A stretch of 64,000 nucleotides of DNA from Pseudomonas putida (GCF_022627325.1 NZ_JAETZZ010000003.1:62001-126000); one strand, 5' to 3'; shown: positions 1 through 10,136, numbered from the stretch's first letter. The notes: a model not told the origin generated them from the sequence alone. Numbers and translations: made by a program.

Positions 1-342
1 CGCAGCGCCACCACGACCACCGCCACGCCCACCACCGAAGAAGTCACTGAACACATCGCCAAAGATGTCGGAGAAGTTGGCGCCACCAAAGCCTGCACCG
101 CCGCCACCCATGCTCGGGTCGACACCGGCGTGACCATACTGGTCGAACGCGGCCCGCTTGCTCGCATCAGACAGCACTTCGTAGGCCTCGTTGGCCTCCT
201 TGAACTTGTCTTCGGACTCTTTGTCGCCCGGGTTGCGGTCCGGGTGGTACTTCATCGCCAGGCGGCGATAAGCCTTTTTCAGGTCTGCTTCACTGGCGCC
301 GCGCTCGACACCCAGGACCTCATAATAATCACGCTTGGACAT
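1..342 (-). CDS. dnaJ: DnaJ co-chaperone (N-terminal part)
   Basis: Hsp40 co-chaperone that stimulates the DnaK ATPase and hands it unfolded clients in the cytoplasm. The visible 114 codons give the complete J-domain, starting [12 protein letters not shown], with the invariant HPD tripeptide (YHPDRNPGD) at about residue 32. It is followed by the Gly/Phe-rich linker ([20 protein letters not shown]). The zinc-finger and C-terminal domains lie beyond the left edge. It is the third gene of grpE-dnaK-dnaJ, 198 bp downstream of dnaK with hairpins between them. Family and frame are unambiguous; only the truncation by the window limits the call. Confidence 0.97.
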
Positions 343-493
343 AGGTCATTTGCACCTTGTTGGGCGTTCGGCATCCGCGCCGCGCCGTCAGCACCCGCCT
401 GAAGACCCGATGCGGCCCAGACAAATGCTGTAAAAAATTCTCGAATTCCAGATACGCCAACGCGGGAGCAAGCCCCCGCGCGGCGACATCCTA

Positions 494-523
494 CCAGCTC
501 ACCGCCAAACGACGGTGAGCTGG
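494..523 (-). terminator. Hairpin between dnaK and dnaJ
   Basis: A perfect 11-bp stem (CCAGCTCACCG / CGGTGAGCTGG) with an 8-nt loop lies just after the dnaK stop codon. A second GC-rich hairpin (CGCGGG...CCCGCG) sits at 461-480. There is no long T-run on the minus strand, so this may be a partial terminator or an mRNA-stabilising structure that lowers dnaJ expression relative to dnaK. The structure is seen; the role is inferred. Confidence 0.55.
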
Positions 524-540
524 CCGACAACATGCAACGA

Positions 541-2469
541 TTACTTCTTGTCGTCGCCTTTCACTTCTTCGAACTCGGCGTCAACCACGTCATCGTGCTT
601 GGCTTCCGGTTCGGCCTGCTGCTGAGCGCCGCCCTGAGGCTGTTCGGCCGACTGCTCGGCGTACATCTTCTGCGCTACCGGCGCGGAGACTTTGGACAGC
701 TCCTCGACCTTGGCATCGATGGCAGCCTTGTCGTCGCCTTTGACAGCGGCTTCCAGGGCAACCACGGCCGCCTCGATGGCAGTCTTCTCTTCGGCAGTGA
801 CCTTGTCACCGGCGTCAGCGACCATCTTGCGGGTCGAGTGAACCAGCGCGTCACCCTGGTTACGGGCAGCGGCCAGCTCTTCGAACTTACGGTCTTCCTC
901 GGCATTGGCCTCGGCGTCACGCACCATTTTTTCGATCTCTTCGTCGGACAGACCGGAGTTGGCCTTGATCACGATCGACTGGGTCTTGCCGGTGGCCTTG
1001 TCTTTGGCGCCGACGTGCAGGATGCCGTTGGCGTCAATGTCGAAGGTCACTTCGATCTGCGGAACACCACGCGGTGCTGGCGGGATGTCCGCCAGGTCGA
1101 ACTTGCCCAGCGATTTGTTCTGCGAGGCTTGCTTGCGCTCACCCTGCAGCACGTGAATGGTCACTGCGCCTTGGTTGTCGTCGGCAGTCGAGAACACCTG
1201 CGACTTCTTGGTCGGAATGGTGGTGTTCTTCTCGATCAGCGGGGTCATCACGCCGCCCATGGTTTCGATACCCAGGGTCAGCGGGCTGACGTCCAGCAGC
1301 AGCACGTCTTTCACGTCACCGGCCAGTACGGCACCCTGGATGGCAGCGCCCATGGCGACTGCTTCGTCCGGGTTGACGTCCTTGCGAGCTTCCTTACCGA
1401 AGAAGTCGGCTACGGCCTTCTGAACCAGCGGCATACGGGTCTGGCCACCGACCAGGATCACGTCGTCGATCTTGCTGGCGTCGATGCCTGCGTCTTTCAG
1501 GGCAATGCGGCAAGGCTCGATGGTACGGTTGACCAGGTCTTCGACCAGCGACTCCAGCTTGGCGCGGGAGATCTTCACGTTCAGGTGCTTGGGACCTGTC
1601 GCGTCTGCAGTGATGTAGGGCAGGTTCACGTCGGTCGACTGGGCCGAGGACAGTTCGATCTTGGCCTTTTCCGCGGCTTCTTTCAGACGCTGCAGGGCCA
1701 GAGGGTCGTTCTTCAGGTCCATGCCCGACTCTTTCTTGAACTCGTCGACGAGGTAGTCGATCAGGCGCATGTCGAAGTCTTCGCCACCCAGGAAGGTGTC
1801 GCCGTTGGTGGCCAGTACTTCGAACTGGTGCTCACCGTCGACTTCGGCGATTTCGATGACCGATACGTCGAAGGTACCACCACCCAGGTCATAAACGATG
1901 ACGGTGTGGTCGCCCTTGGCTTTGTCCATGCCATAGGCCAGCGCAGCAGCGGTCGGCTCGTTGATGATGCGTTTTACGTCCAGGCCCGCGATGCGGCCGG
2001 CGTCTTTGGTGGCCTGACGCTGGCTGTCGTTGAAGTAGGCCGGAACGGTGATGACCGCTTCGGTGACTGGCTCGCCGAGGTAGTCTTCGGCGGTCTTCTT
2101 CATTTTTTTCAGGACTTCGGCGCTGATCTGCGGCGGCGCCATTTCCTTGCCGGAAGCTTCGACCCAGGCGTCACCGTTGTTAGCCTTGACGATCTTGTAC
2201 GGCACCAGCTTGATGTCTTTCTGCACGACATCTTCTTCGAAGCGGCGGCCGATGAGGCGCTTCACTGCGAACAGGGTGTTGTGCGGGTTGGTGACGGCCT
2301 GGCGCTTGGCCGACTGGCCAACCAGGATTTCGCCGTCATTGGCGTAGGCCACGATCGAAGGGGTGGTACGCGCACCTTCGGCGTTTTCGATGACCTTGAC
2401 GTTACCGTTTTCCAGAATGGAGACGCACGAGTTGGTGGTCCCCAGGTCGATACCGATGATTTTGCCCAT
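541..2469 (-). CDS. dnaK: Hsp70 chaperone DnaK
   Basis: Main cytoplasmic Hsp70, 642 aa, the usual length. The N-terminal actin-like ATPase domain begins [17 protein letters not shown], with the phosphate-binding loops ([10 protein letters not shown] near residue 195 and the [11 protein letters not shown] connect/adenosine loop near 335). The substrate-binding domain follows the linker [13 protein letters not shown] (about 385-397). A helical lid and an acidic C-terminal tail ending EEVKGDDKK complete it. The start has an upstream GGGAG ribosome site. It is transcribed with grpE upstream and dnaJ downstream, and has its own sigma-32 promoter at 2548-2575. Confidence 0.99.
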   Translation of the reverse strand: MGKIIGIDLGTTNSCVSILENGNVKVIENAEGARTTPSIVAYANDGEILVGQSAKRQAVTNPHNTLFAVKRLIGRRFEEDVVQKDIKLVPYKIVKANNGDAWVEASGKEMAPPQISAEVLKKMKKTAEDYLGEPVTEAVITVPAYFNDSQRQATKDAGRIAGLDVKRIINEPTAAALAYGMDKAKGDHTVIVYDLGGGTFDVSVIEIAEVDGEHQFEVLATNGDTFLGGEDFDMRLIDYLVDEFKKESGMDLKNDPLALQRLKEAAEKAKIELSSAQSTDVNLPYITADATGPKHLNVKISRAKLESLVEDLVNRTIEPCRIALKDAGIDASKIDDVILVGGQTRMPLVQKAVADFFGKEARKDVNPDEAVAMGAAIQGAVLAGDVKDVLLLDVSPLTLGIETMGGVMTPLIEKNTTIPTKKSQVFSTADDNQGAVTIHVLQGERKQASQNKSLGKFDLADIPPAPRGVPQIEVTFDIDANGILHVGAKDKATGKTQSIVIKANSGLSDEEIEKMVRDAEANAEEDRKFEELAAARNQGDALVHSTRKMVADAGDKVTAEEKTAIEAAVVALEAAVKGDDKAAIDAKVEELSKVSAPVAQKMYAEQSAEQPQGGAQQQAEPEAKHDDVVDAEFEEVKGDDKK

Positions 2470-2547
2470 GTTTACTCTCCCGAAACTTGAATTTGGTTGC
2501 AGCGACTACTTTGGCCAACTGCGGTAATACTTGAAGGCTTGACACCT

Positions 2548-2575
2548 AGATGGGGATGCCCCGACGGATTTCAAG
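2548..2575 (-). promoter_or_regulatory. Sigma-32 heat-shock promoter of dnaK
   Basis: Read on the minus strand there is CTTGAAA, a 13-nt spacer, then CCCCATCT, an almost exact match to the RpoH consensus (CTTGAAA N11-16 CCCCATNT). The -35 overlaps the grpE stop codon, so dnaK can be induced independently of read-through from grpE. Confidence 0.88.
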
Positions 2576-3125
2576 CCTTTTCATCGATCGAAGGCTGCGG
2601 CGCGCTCGGCGCCTTGCTGACCACTACCATGGCAGGGCGCAGCAGGCGGCCATTGAGCAGGTAGCCCTTCTGGAACACGTTCAGCACGCTGTTGGGCTCT
2701 ACCTCGGCGCTTTCCTGCATGGCCATGGCCTGATGGTGCTCGGCGTTGAACGGCTGCCCGTGCGGGTCGATGGCTTCGAGGTTGTAACGCTTGAGGGTGT
2801 CCTGGAACATCTTGAGGGTCAGTTCGACGCCTTCACGGATCTTCTTGACCTGTTCATCCTCAGCGCTGGAGTGCGCCAGGGCCAGCTCAAGGCTGTCGAT
2901 CACTGGCAGCAGGTCGCCGGCGAACTTTTCCAGGGCGAACTTGTGCGCCTTCTCGACATCCTGCTCGGCGCGGCGGCGCACGTTCTGCAGGTCGGCGACG
3001 GCACGCAGGGACTGATCCTTGGCGGCGGCCAGCTGCTCCTCGAGCTCTTGAACGCGGGCGCCGTTATCCACTGCACCTGCCTCTTCGGCGTTAAGGTCTT
3101 TCTCATTCAGCTGTTCGTCAGCCAT
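2571..3125 (-). CDS. grpE: Nucleotide exchange factor GrpE
   Basis: GrpE releases ADP from DnaK and resets the chaperone cycle. The protein is 184 aa, starting [15 protein letters not shown] at 3125 behind a strong GGAGAG ribosome site. The open frame runs further upstream but has no comparable start. An acidic disordered N-terminus leads into the long dimerising coiled coil ([15 protein letters not shown] onward, [19 protein letters not shown] near 70-90) and then the C-terminal beta-domain with [16 protein letters not shown], the DnaK contact signature. First gene of the heat-shock operon, preceded by a sigma-32 promoter. Confidence 0.98.
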   Translation of the reverse strand: MADEQLNEKDLNAEEAGAVDNGARVQELEEQLAAAKDQSLRAVADLQNVRRRAEQDVEKAHKFALEKFAGDLLPVIDSLELALAHSSAEDEQVKKIREGVELTLKMFQDTLKRYNLEAIDPHGQPFNAEHHQAMAMQESAEVEPNSVLNVFQKGYLLNGRLLRPAMVVVSKAPSAPQPSIDEKA

Positions 3126-3182
3126 GGGGTCTCTCCTCCGCAATCTCTGTAGTACGAGCAAAGCTCGCCGTGTCTGCCGGCT

Positions 3183-3210
3183 ATATGGGGCCGGAAAAAT
3201 CAGCTTCAAG
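3183..3210 (-). promoter_or_regulatory. Sigma-32 heat-shock promoter of grpE
   Basis: On the minus strand CTTGAAG, a 12-13 nt spacer and CCCCATAT match the RpoH promoter consensus. It lies about 60 bp upstream of the grpE start, in the grpE/recN divergent region next to the LexA box of recN, so two stress regulons meet in about 190 bp. Confidence 0.88.
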
Positions 3211-3275
3211 GGGCAAAGCGGTTTTGGGTCGACGATGGAAACTGCGAGCAGGCATTGGCAGGGCTGAAAAAAGTA

Positions 3276-3291
3276 CTGTATAAATAACCAG
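3276..3291 (+). promoter_or_regulatory. LexA (SOS) box of recN
   Basis: CTGTATAAATAACCAG fits the CTG-N10-CAG LexA operator with the AT-rich core of gamma-proteobacterial SOS boxes. It lies 24 bp upstream of the recN start codon, as expected for this classic DNA-damage gene. Confidence 0.88.
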
Positions 3292-3315
3292 ACCTGACTT
3301 TTCGGGAGCCGCCCC

Positions 3316-4989
3316 ATGCTGGTGCACCTGTCCATTCACAACTACGCCATCGTCGAACACCTCGATCTCGAACTCGCCCGCGGCATGTCCGTCATCACCG
3401 GCGAAACCGGCGCAGGCAAATCGATCATGCTCGACGCCCTCGGCCTGGCCCTGGGTGATCGTGCCGACAGTGGCGTGGTGCGCCCTGGCGCAGACAAGGC
3501 GGACATCCTGGCCACCTTCGACCTGGTGGATATCCCCGAAGCGCACACCTGGCTGGCCGATCGCGACCTGGACGATGGCGGCCCGTGCATCCTGCGCCGC
3601 GTGATCACGGCCGAAGGCCGCAGCCGCGGCTACATAAACGGTACGCCCTGCCCGCTGGGTGACCTGAAGGCGCTCGGTGAACTGCTGATCGACATCCACA
3701 GCCAGCATGAGCACCAGTCGCTGCTCAAGACCGACACCCACCGCCGCCTGCTCGACGAATATGCCGGTGCCATCGACCTGTCCCGTCAGGTTCAGCTGGC
3801 CGCCAAGCGCTGGAACCAGACCCGCCTGGAGCTGGAGCAGCTGTCCAACTCCGGCGATGAGCAGCGCGCCCGCCACCAGTTGCTCAGCTATCAGCTCGAA
3901 GAGCTCGACAACCTTGGCCTGGGTGAAAACGAACTGGAGCAGTTGGAGCAGGAACACAAGAACCTGACCAACGCCGAGGCCCTGTTCGGCATCTGCCGCC
4001 AGGTCATCGACCAGTGCAGCGAAAGCGACTCGGGCAATGTGCTCGGCGCCCTCACCTCCAGCCTCAACCGCCTGGGCGCCGCAGCCAATACGCCCAAGGC
4101 ACTGGGTGAAGCCGCCAACCTCATCGCCAGCGCACAGATCCAGATAGAAGAAGCCGTAGGCGAACTCAACCGCTTCCTCGACAACTTCGACGCCGACCCC
4201 ATGCGCCTGCAGGCCCTGGAAGAGCGCCTCGACACCATCTACACCCTGGCGCGCAAACACCGTGTGCACCCGACCGAACTGCCCCACCTGCAGCAGCAAC
4301 TGCTTGAGGAGCTCGAAGGCCTGAATGCCAGCGACGAATCCATAGAGCGCCTGGGTGAGGAACTGTCCGCCTATGCCAAGCATTATCAGGAAAAGGCAAC
4401 CGAGCTGAGTGCCTTGCGCCAACAGGCCGCCAAACAGCTCGCCGTCGCGGTCGAACAAGAGATCCAGCGCCTGGGCATGCCTGGCGGGCGGTTCTGCATC
4501 GAACTCACACCCAACCAAAGCAACGACCTGTCGCCACACGGCCTTGAGCAGATAGAACTGCTGGTCAGCGCCAACCCCGGGCAGCCGCTCAAAGCGCTGG
4601 CCAAAGTGGCCTCGGGCGGTGAACTGTCACGGATCAGCCTGGCGATTCAGGTCATCACGGCGCAAACCTCACGCATCCCGACGCTGGTCTTCGACGAAGT
4701 TGACGTGGGTATCGGTGGGCCGACGGCCGAGATCGTCGGCCAGCTGTTGCGCCGCCTCGGTGAACGCGGCCAGGTGCTGACCGTCACCCACCTGCCCCAG
4801 GTCGCGGCGCAAGGGCATCATCATTTGTTCGTGCACAAGGTGCGCAACAGCGACACAACGCACACTGCCGTGGCCAACCTTGGCAAGCGCGAGCGGGTCG
4901 AAGAGGTGGCGCGGATGTTGGGTGGTATCGACCTGACCAAGGAATCGCTGGCGCATGCACGCAAGATGGTGGTGTCCGGCAAGGCGTGA
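3316..4989 (+). CDS. recN: DNA repair protein RecN
   Basis: SMC-like ATPase acting early in recombinational double-strand-break repair; 557 aa, full length. The N-terminal head has the Walker A loop TGETGAGKS near residue 30. Two long coiled-coil arms surround the hinge ([19 protein letters not shown] region and the [16 protein letters not shown] region). The C-terminal head has the ABC signature [16 protein letters not shown] and Walker [14 protein letters not shown] near residue 455, followed by [14 protein letters not shown]. Monocistronic, preceded by a LexA box and convergent with fur. Confidence 0.98.
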   Translation: MLVHLSIHNYAIVEHLDLELARGMSVITGETGAGKSIMLDALGLALGDRADSGVVRPGADKADILATFDLVDIPEAHTWLADRDLDDGGPCILRRVITAEGRSRGYINGTPCPLGDLKALGELLIDIHSQHEHQSLLKTDTHRRLLDEYAGAIDLSRQVQLAAKRWNQTRLELEQLSNSGDEQRARHQLLSYQLEELDNLGLGENELEQLEQEHKNLTNAEALFGICRQVIDQCSESDSGNVLGALTSSLNRLGAAANTPKALGEAANLIASAQIQIEEAVGELNRFLDNFDADPMRLQALEERLDTIYTLARKHRVHPTELPHLQQQLLEELEGLNASDESIERLGEELSAYAKHYQEKATELSALRQQAAKQLAVAVEQEIQRLGMPGGRFCIELTPNQSNDLSPHGLEQIELLVSANPGQPLKALAKVASGGELSRISLAIQVITAQTSRIPTLVFDEVDVGIGGPTAEIVGQLLRRLGERGQVLTVTHLPQVAAQGHHHLFVHKVRNSDTTHTAVANLGKRERVEEVARMLGGIDLTKESLAHARKMVVSGKA

Positions 4990-5036
4990 GGCTGCCTGCA
5001 GCCGGCTCCAGCAGTTATCCCTGCGGCACAAAGCAC

Positions 5037-5060
5037 AAAGGCGACCCTAGGGTCGCCTTT
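5037..5060. terminator. Bidirectional terminator between recN and fur
   Basis: A perfect 24-nt palindrome, AAAGGCGACCCT/AGGGTCGCCTTT, lies between the convergent recN and fur genes, with A/T runs on either side. It can serve both strands. Confidence 0.85.
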
Positions 5061-5083
5061 GCTGTTCATAACGACCGAAATCG

Positions 5084-5488
5084 TTACTTTTTCTTACGCA
5101 CGTAGAGGACCAGGTTGTGGTCCACCAGCTCGAAGCCATGCTCGGCCACGATCTCTTTTTGGCGCCGCTCGATTTCGGCATCCATGAATTCGATGACTTC
5201 ACTGGTCTCCACGTTGACCATATGGTCGTGGTGACCGCCGTCCGCCAGCTCGAAAACTGCGTGACCGCCATCGAAGTTGTGACGCACCACCAGCCCAGCA
5301 GCCTCGAACTGGGTGAGTACGCGATAAACGGTTGCAAGACCGACGTCCTCGCCAGCCTCCATCAGCGCCTTGTAGACATCCTCGGCGCTCATGTGACGTT
5401 GCTCGGTCGAATCGAGCATCTGAAGGATCTTGACTCGAGGCAGTGTCACCTTGAGACCGGCTTTGCGCAGTTCGCTATTTTCAACCAT
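5084..5488 (-). CDS. fur: Ferric uptake regulator Fur
   Basis: Iron-responsive repressor, 134 aa from MVENSELRKAGLKVTLPR at 5488; the longer open frame upstream is not needed. The N-terminal winged helix includes the recognition region VGLATVYRVLTQFEAAG (about residues 50-66). The dimerisation domain carries the metal ligands in DGGHHDHMVN (about 85-93) and the C-terminal HNLVLYVRKKK. The sequence has no cysteine, so it lacks the CxxC structural zinc site of E. coli Fur. Divergent from bamE, the usual Pseudomonas arrangement. Confidence 0.98.
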   Translation of the reverse strand: MVENSELRKAGLKVTLPRVKILQMLDSTEQRHMSAEDVYKALMEAGEDVGLATVYRVLTQFEAAGLVVRHNFDGGHAVFELADGGHHDHMVNVETSEVIEFMDAEIERRQKEIVAEHGFELVDHNLVLYVRKKK

Positions 5489-5585
5489 GGTCAGCTTTCT
5501 CGCCGATGCTGCTTCGCAGCTTCTCTTAATACGGGTATGATCGGGGTTTACGTTGTCCAGCCAAGATAGTGGAAGTCGCCCACCG

Positions 5586-6122
5586 ATGCAAAACAACACC
5601 AAGCACTTGCTAACCAGCCTCACCTTCGTGGGACTGCTCGCACTCGCCGGTTGCTCGTTTCCCGGGGTTTACAAAATCGACATCCAGCAGGGCAATGTCG
5701 TTACGCAAGACATGATAGACCAATTACGCCCCGGAATGACCCGCCGGCAAGTAAGGTTTATCATGGGCAACCCTCTGCTCCAGGATACTTTCAACACCAA
5801 TCGTTGGGATTACCTGTACAGCCTGCAGCCTGGTGGCGGCCAACGCCAACAGGAACGCATGAGCATCTTCTTCAATGACAGCGACCAGCTGGTCAGCCTG
5901 TCTGGCGACTTCATGCCAGGGGTGAGCCGCGACCAGGAAATCCTGGGCGGCAGCAGCGATACCACTGTCAGCCCGGCCACCGAGCCAGGCCAGCCAGCAT
6001 CGCAGCCGGAAGAGAAGCCGGCCAAGCCTGGCTCTGTGGAAGAATCCATCCAGCGCGAGATCGACACCATCCAGACCACACCGGTGCCGACACCCGCCCC
6101 ACTGGATACTTCGCCACAATAA
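5586..6122 (+). CDS. bamE: Outer-membrane assembly lipoprotein BamE (OmlA)
   Basis: Small lipoprotein of the BAM complex that inserts beta-barrel proteins into the outer membrane. It is 178 aa from MQNNTKHLL at 5586, chosen because it gives a clean lipoprotein signal peptide with lipobox LALAGC (Cys about residue 22). The SmpA/OmlA fold follows ([19 protein letters not shown] and [13 protein letters not shown]). The C-terminus is a Pro/Gln/Ser-rich extension typical of pseudomonads. Divergent from fur, with a strong terminator downstream. Confidence 0.96.
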   Translation: MQNNTKHLLTSLTFVGLLALAGCSFPGVYKIDIQQGNVVTQDMIDQLRPGMTRRQVRFIMGNPLLQDTFNTNRWDYLYSLQPGGGQRQQERMSIFFNDSDQLVSLSGDFMPGVSRDQEILGGSSDTTVSPATEPGQPASQPEEKPAKPGSVEESIQREIDTIQTTPVPTPAPLDTSPQ

Positions 6123-6132
6123 ATTGCAGGCG

Positions 6133-6163
6133 AAAAAAAGCCCGGATCATTCCGGGCTTTTTT
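6133..6163 (+). terminator. Rho-independent terminator of bamE
   Basis: A-run, stem AGCCCGGA / TCCGGGCT with a 4-nt loop, then TTTTTT. The flanking A and T tracts make it usable from both strands, so it can also end ratA transcription arriving from the right. Confidence 0.92.
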
Positions 6164-6184
6164 GTGCCTGGTGGCTTGGCAGCA

Positions 6185-6619
6185 TCAGCTATTGAGCTGC
6201 TTGGCACGCTGGCAGAACGCATCCACCAATGTATTGGCGGCCTGATTGAAAAGCGGCCCCAAGGTCGCCCGCACGATCGGCCCAGCGTAATCGAAGGACA
6301 GGTCCAGGCTGATCTTGCAGGCTTTTTCGCCCAGCGCCTTGAACACCCACACGCCATGCAACTGGGTGAACGGCCCTTCCTCCAGGTTCATCTCGATGGA
6401 CTGCCCCGGCACCAGCACATTGCTGGTCACGAACTGCTGGCTCATCCCCCCTTTGGCCACCTCAAGCTTGGCCCGCATGTGCGTGTCACTGGCTTCGAGC
6501 ACCGTCGAGGCCGAGCACCAGGGCAAAAACTGCGGGTAGCTGGCTACATCATTGACCAGGTCGTACAGCGCCTGGGCAGGGTACGGCAGCAGGGCGGAGC
6601 GTTGAATATGGGTAGTCAT
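6185..6619 (-). CDS. ratA: RatA-like START/SRPBCC family protein
   Basis: 144-aa single-domain START/SRPBCC (coenzyme Q-binding Coq10-like) protein. The features are the N-terminal IQRSALLPYPAQALYDLVNDV, the middle FLPWCSASTVLEA and the C-terminal amphipathic helix region ending ANTLVDAFCQRAKQLNS. The E. coli member RatA was reported to bind 50S subunits and block 70S formation; a Coq10-like lipid-chaperone role is also proposed for the family. It is divergent from smpB, its usual neighbour. The rnfH gene often found downstream of ratA is not present in the 60 bp before bamE. Confidence 0.9.
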   Translation of the reverse strand: MTTHIQRSALLPYPAQALYDLVNDVASYPQFLPWCSASTVLEASDTHMRAKLEVAKGGMSQQFVTSNVLVPGQSIEMNLEEGPFTQLHGVWVFKALGEKACKISLDLSFDYAGPIVRATLGPLFNQAANTLVDAFCQRAKQLNS

Positions 6620-6766
6620 CCAGGCGTCACTTCCAAGGCTGGGTGGCGGGCTTCGCAGCGTGCCAAAAACAGAACCTGTGCGTAAGACAGGGCCTGTATT
6701 GTCCGGTATTCATTGCGGTGGCTCAAGCGCACCGAAATCCCGTAGCCGACCACGCGATGACTTGCC

Positions 6767-6772
6767 TATAAT
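6767..6772 (+). promoter_or_regulatory. Candidate -10 box just upstream of smpB
   Basis: A perfect TATAAT lies only 9 nt before the smpB ATG. Transcription from it would start about 3 nt before the start codon and give a nearly leaderless mRNA. This fits the absence of any Shine-Dalgarno sequence there. No convincing -35 is seen, so the promoter assignment is an inference. Confidence 0.45.
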
Positions 6773-6781
6773 GCCGCCCCT

Positions 6782-7264
6782 ATGGCTAAACAAAAGAAAC
6801 ATCCGACCGGGACCATCGCGCAAAACAAAAAGGCGCGACACGATTACTTCATCGAACACAAGTTCGAGGCCGGGCTGGTCCTGTCCGGTTGGGAAGTAAA
6901 AAGCCTGCGGGCCGGCAAGGCGCACCTGACCGACAGCTACGTGCTGCTCAAGGATGGCGAAGCCTGGCTGTTCGGCAGCCACATCACCCCGCTGACCACT
7001 GCCAGCACCCACGTCATCGCCGACCCCATCCGCTCGCGCAAGCTGCTGCTGAACAAGCGCGAGCTGGAGCGTGTGGAAGCTGCGGTGGCGCAGAAGGGCT
7101 ACACCTGTGTGGCCCTGGCGCTGTACTGGAGCAAGCACCTGATCAAGTGCGAGATTGCGCTTGGCAAGGGCAAGAAGGAATTCGACAAGCGCGACACCGT
7201 GCGCGAACGCGATTCCAACCGCGAGCTGCAGCGTGCGGTGCGCAACAAGGGCAAGGAAGACTAA
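6782..7264 (+). CDS. smpB: tmRNA-binding protein SmpB
   Basis: Partner of tmRNA in trans-translation; delivers ssrA RNA to stalled ribosomes. It is 160 aa, the normal size. The beta-barrel core starts with [21 protein letters not shown], followed by [21 protein letters not shown] and the [12 protein letters not shown] segment. The basic C-terminal tail ([20 protein letters not shown]) folds in the decoding centre. Its RNA partner ssrA is only 9.4 kb away at 16656-17047. Confidence 0.98.
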   Translation: MAKQKKHPTGTIAQNKKARHDYFIEHKFEAGLVLSGWEVKSLRAGKAHLTDSYVLLKDGEAWLFGSHITPLTTASTHVIADPIRSRKLLLNKRELERVEAAVAQKGYTCVALALYWSKHLIKCEIALGKGKKEFDKRDTVRERDSNRELQRAVRNKGKED

Positions 7265-7391
7265 AGGCTTCTTCGCTTTGTAGCGCCTCTACCGCCGGAA
7301 GCGGGCTTTCACAGACAGCCCACTGGCTTCAGGTCAGTGACGCGCCTGTGGAAGCATCTGTCTTGCCCAACTGCTAAAAGCTGGCGCAACC

Positions 7392-7422
7392 CCTGTGGAA
7401 GCCGGCAAGCCGGCGATGGGGG
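7392..7422. repeat. REP element downstream of smpB
   Basis: CTGTGGAAGCCGGCAAGCCGG followed by CGATGGGG is the classic P. putida-type REP hairpin. It sits in the 167-bp gap between the convergent smpB and lldR genes, which holds nothing else recognisable. Confidence 0.85.
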
Positions 7423-7431
7423 CCACGAACT

Positions 7432-8199
7432 TCAGCGCCCGCTGCGCCGCTCTGCCCGCGCTACGCGCTGGGCTTCGTTCTGCGCCTCTTCCAGCACCTC
7501 CTGCACATACAGAATGTGCCGGCTGGACACCTCCCGCGCATCGTCCGCCCTGCCTTCGACAATCGCCTGGTACAACTCACGGTGCTGGCTGATCAGCATG
7601 TCCCGCGTCTCGGTGCGCTGTTGGTACATGCCCCCGATATTGGTCACCACATTGCGCTTGAGCAGGTCGAACAGCCCGCGAATGGTATGCAGCAACACGG
7701 CATTGTGGCTGGCCTCGGCAATCGCCAGGTGGAAGCGCGCATCCGCCGCCCCCTCCTCTGCACGGGTAACCTGGTCAGCCCGGGCATAACAGTCCTGCAG
7801 GGTGTCGAATGCAGCCTTGAGCCGGGCGCGATCAGGCTCGGTGGCGCGCTGGGCAGCGTAATAGGCGCATGACGCCTCCAGGGTGTGACGGAACTCCAGC
7901 AAATCGCGCTGCGCCTCGGCGCTGTGCTCCAGCAGTTGCAGCAACGGGTCACTGAAGGTTGAGCCGAGCGATTCGGCCACATAGTTACCACCCCCCTGCC
8001 GGCTGACCAACAACCCCTTGGCCACCAGCTTCTGGATCGCCTCGCGCAGTGAGGGGCGCGACACACCGAACTGCTCGGCCAGGGCGCGCTCGGCCGGCAG
8101 CCGCTGGCCCGAGGTCAGCGTGCCTTCGAGAATCATCCCTTCCAACCGGTCGACGATGTCGTCGGACAGGCGCCGCTGGCGGACCTGATCAAAAACCAT
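7432..8199 (-). CDS. lldR: FadR-type lactate regulator LldR
   Basis: GntR-family transcription factor (FCD subfamily) expected to repress the lactate operon until lactate binds; 255 aa. The start at 8199 (MVFDQVRQRRLSDDI) has GGAG at a good distance, unlike the longer open frame. The N-terminal winged helix contains LPAERALAEQFGVSRPSLREA (about residues 33-53). The C-terminal FCD helical bundle carries conserved ligands (RFHLAIAEASHN, FRHTLE). Divergent from lldP, with a palindromic operator between. Confidence 0.93.
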   Translation of the reverse strand: MVFDQVRQRRLSDDIVDRLEGMILEGTLTSGQRLPAERALAEQFGVSRPSLREAIQKLVAKGLLVSRQGGGNYVAESLGSTFSDPLLQLLEHSAEAQRDLLEFRHTLEASCAYYAAQRATEPDRARLKAAFDTLQDCYARADQVTRAEEGAADARFHLAIAEASHNAVLLHTIRGLFDLLKRNVVTNIGGMYQQRTETRDMLISQHRELYQAIVEGRADDAREVSSRHILYVQEVLEEAQNEAQRVARAERRSGR

Positions 8200-8393
8200 C
8201 ACATGCTCTCCACAAACCCCCGGCAAAATTCAGGGGGCGTCTATTCTCGCCGATCCACGCCACGCCGACACCCATCAGGCGACGTTTTTCAAACCCCATC
8301 AGCCGCCCGCTCATCGGCACACGACCAAAGTTTTGCACAGGACAAATTGACACACCCATCACAGCGCTTTTAACCTAGCGTCCAGCCATTGTA

Positions 8394-8410
8394 AATTGGT
8401 CTTACCAATT
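8394..8410. promoter_or_regulatory. LldR operator
   Basis: AATTGGTCTTACCAATT is a perfect inverted repeat (7-bp arms, 3-bp centre). It closely resembles the E. coli LldR operator type (AATTGG-N5-CCAATT), as remembered, and lies 45 bp upstream of lldP in the lldR/lldP divergent region. Binding by the neighbouring LldR is inferred. Confidence 0.83.
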
Positions 8411-8455
8411 ATCCAATGCCAGTGCCTGACCAACAACAATTAGGGGCCACCCCAT

Positions 8456-10126
8456 ATGCAAACCTGGCAACAACTCTATTCCCCGCTCGGTAGCCTTGGC
8501 CTGTCCGCATTGGCGGCGGTCATACCCATCGTGTTCTTCTTCCTGGCCCTCGCCGTGTTCCGCCTCAAAGGCCACGTCGCCGGCAGCATCACCCTGGGAT
8601 TAGCCATGCTGGTAGCGATCTTCGCCTTCCAGATGCCGGTCGACATGGCCCTCGCTGCCGCAGGCTATGGCTTCCTCTACGGCCTCTGGCCAATCGCCTG
8701 GATCATCGTTGCCGCGGTGTTCCTGTACAAGCTCACCGTCAAGAGCGGCCAGTTCGAGGTCATCCGCAGCTCGGTACTGTCGATCACCGACGACCAGCGC
8801 CTGCAGGTGCTGCTGATCGGCTTCTGCTTCGGGGCCTTCCTCGAAGGCGCGGCCGGCTTCGGCGCCCCCGTGGCAATCACTGCCGCCCTGCTGGTGGGCC
8901 TGGGCTTCAACCCGCTGTACGCAGCCGGCCTGTGCCTGATCGCCAACACCGCCCCAGTGGCGTTTGGCGCCCTGGGCATCCCGATCATCGTCGCCGGCCA
9001 GGTGACCGGCATCGACGCCTTCCACATCGGCGCCATGACCGGCCGCCAGCTGCCGCTGCTGTCGTTGTTCGTGCCGTTCTGGCTGGTGTTCATGATGGAC
9101 GGCCTGCGCGGCGTCAAAGAAACCTGGCCTGCAGCCCTGGTGGCCGGCCTGAGCTTCGCCGTCACCCAGTACTTCACCTCCAACTTCATCGGCCCCGAAC
9201 TGCCAGACATCACCTCGGCCCTGGCCAGCCTCGTAGCCCTGACCCTGTTCCTGAAAGTCTGGCAACCCAAGCGCTCGTTCGCCGAAGCCAAAGGCAGCGT
9301 CGGCGCCGCCGTGGTCAGCAGCGGCGGCAGCCAGCCGAGCCCTTACAGTTTTGGAGAAATCTTCAAGGCCTGGTCGCCGTTCCTGATCCTCACCGTACTG
9401 GTCACCCTCTGGACCCTGAAGCCGTTCAAGGCAGCATTCGCCCCAGGCGGAGCGATGTACAACTTCGTGTTCAACTTCGCCATCCCGCACCTCGACCAAC
9501 TGGTGATCAAGACCGCGCCGATCGTCGCCGCGCCGACCGCCATGCCAGCGGTGTTCAAGCTCGACCCGATCTCCGCCACCGGCACAGCGATCTTCCTGTC
9601 GGCACTGATCTCCATGGCCGTGCTGAAGATCAACTTCAAAACTGGTCTTACCACTTTCAAAGAGACCTTCTGGGAACTGCGCTGGCCAATCCTTTCCATC
9701 GGCATGGTCCTGGCCTTCGCCTTCGTCACCAACTATTCGGGCATGTCTTCGACCATGGCCCTGGTCCTGGCCGGCACTGGCGCTGCGTTCCCGTTCTTCT
9801 CGCCGTTCCTGGGCTGGCTGGGTGTGTTCCTCACCGGCTCGGACACCTCGTCCAACGCCCTGTTCGGTTCGCTGCAGGCCACCACCGCCCACCAGATCGG
9901 CGTCAACGACACCCTGCTGGTAGCGGCCAACACCAGCGGCGGCGTGACCGGCAAGATGATCTCGCCGCAGTCGATCGCCGTGGCCTGCGCAGCCACCGGC
10001 CTGGTTGGCAAGGAGTCCGACCTGTTCCGCTTCACCGTCAAGCACAGCCTGTTCTTCGCCACCATCGTCGGCCTGATCACCCTGGTCCAGGCCTACTGGC
10101 TGACCGGCATGCTGGTTCATCACTAA
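8456..10126 (+). CDS. lldP: L-lactate permease LldP
   Basis: Inner-membrane lactate/glycolate:proton symporter of the LctP family, 556 aa, normal length. It begins [21 protein letters not shown] and has about 12-14 hydrophobic segments. Family-typical stretches include [23 protein letters not shown] (about residues 127-149) and the C-terminal [13 protein letters not shown] and [13 protein letters not shown] motifs. First gene of the lactate operon, followed after a GC-rich hairpin by lldD. Confidence 0.97.
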   Translation: MQTWQQLYSPLGSLGLSALAAVIPIVFFFLALAVFRLKGHVAGSITLGLAMLVAIFAFQMPVDMALAAAGYGFLYGLWPIAWIIVAAVFLYKLTVKSGQFEVIRSSVLSITDDQRLQVLLIGFCFGAFLEGAAGFGAPVAITAALLVGLGFNPLYAAGLCLIANTAPVAFGALGIPIIVAGQVTGIDAFHIGAMTGRQLPLLSLFVPFWLVFMMDGLRGVKETWPAALVAGLSFAVTQYFTSNFIGPELPDITSALASLVALTLFLKVWQPKRSFAEAKGSVGAAVVSSGGSQPSPYSFGEIFKAWSPFLILTVLVTLWTLKPFKAAFAPGGAMYNFVFNFAIPHLDQLVIKTAPIVAAPTAMPAVFKLDPISATGTAIFLSALISMAVLKINFKTGLTTFKETFWELRWPILSIGMVLAFAFVTNYSGMSSTMALVLAGTGAAFPFFSPFLGWLGVFLTGSDTSSNALFGSLQATTAHQIGVNDTLLVAANTSGGVTGKMISPQSIAVACAATGLVGKESDLFRFTVKHSLFFATIVGLITLVQAYWLTGMLVHH

Positions 10127-10136
10127 AGTGAAAGGG

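Noticed and set aside
532..2490. 652-codon plus-strand frame opposite dnaK
   Set aside because: Mirror frame of a highly biased GC-rich gene; the minus-strand DnaK is certain.
6123..6184. rnfH gene between bamE and ratA
   Set aside because: Only 62 bp, filled by a terminator; no room for a UPF0125 gene.
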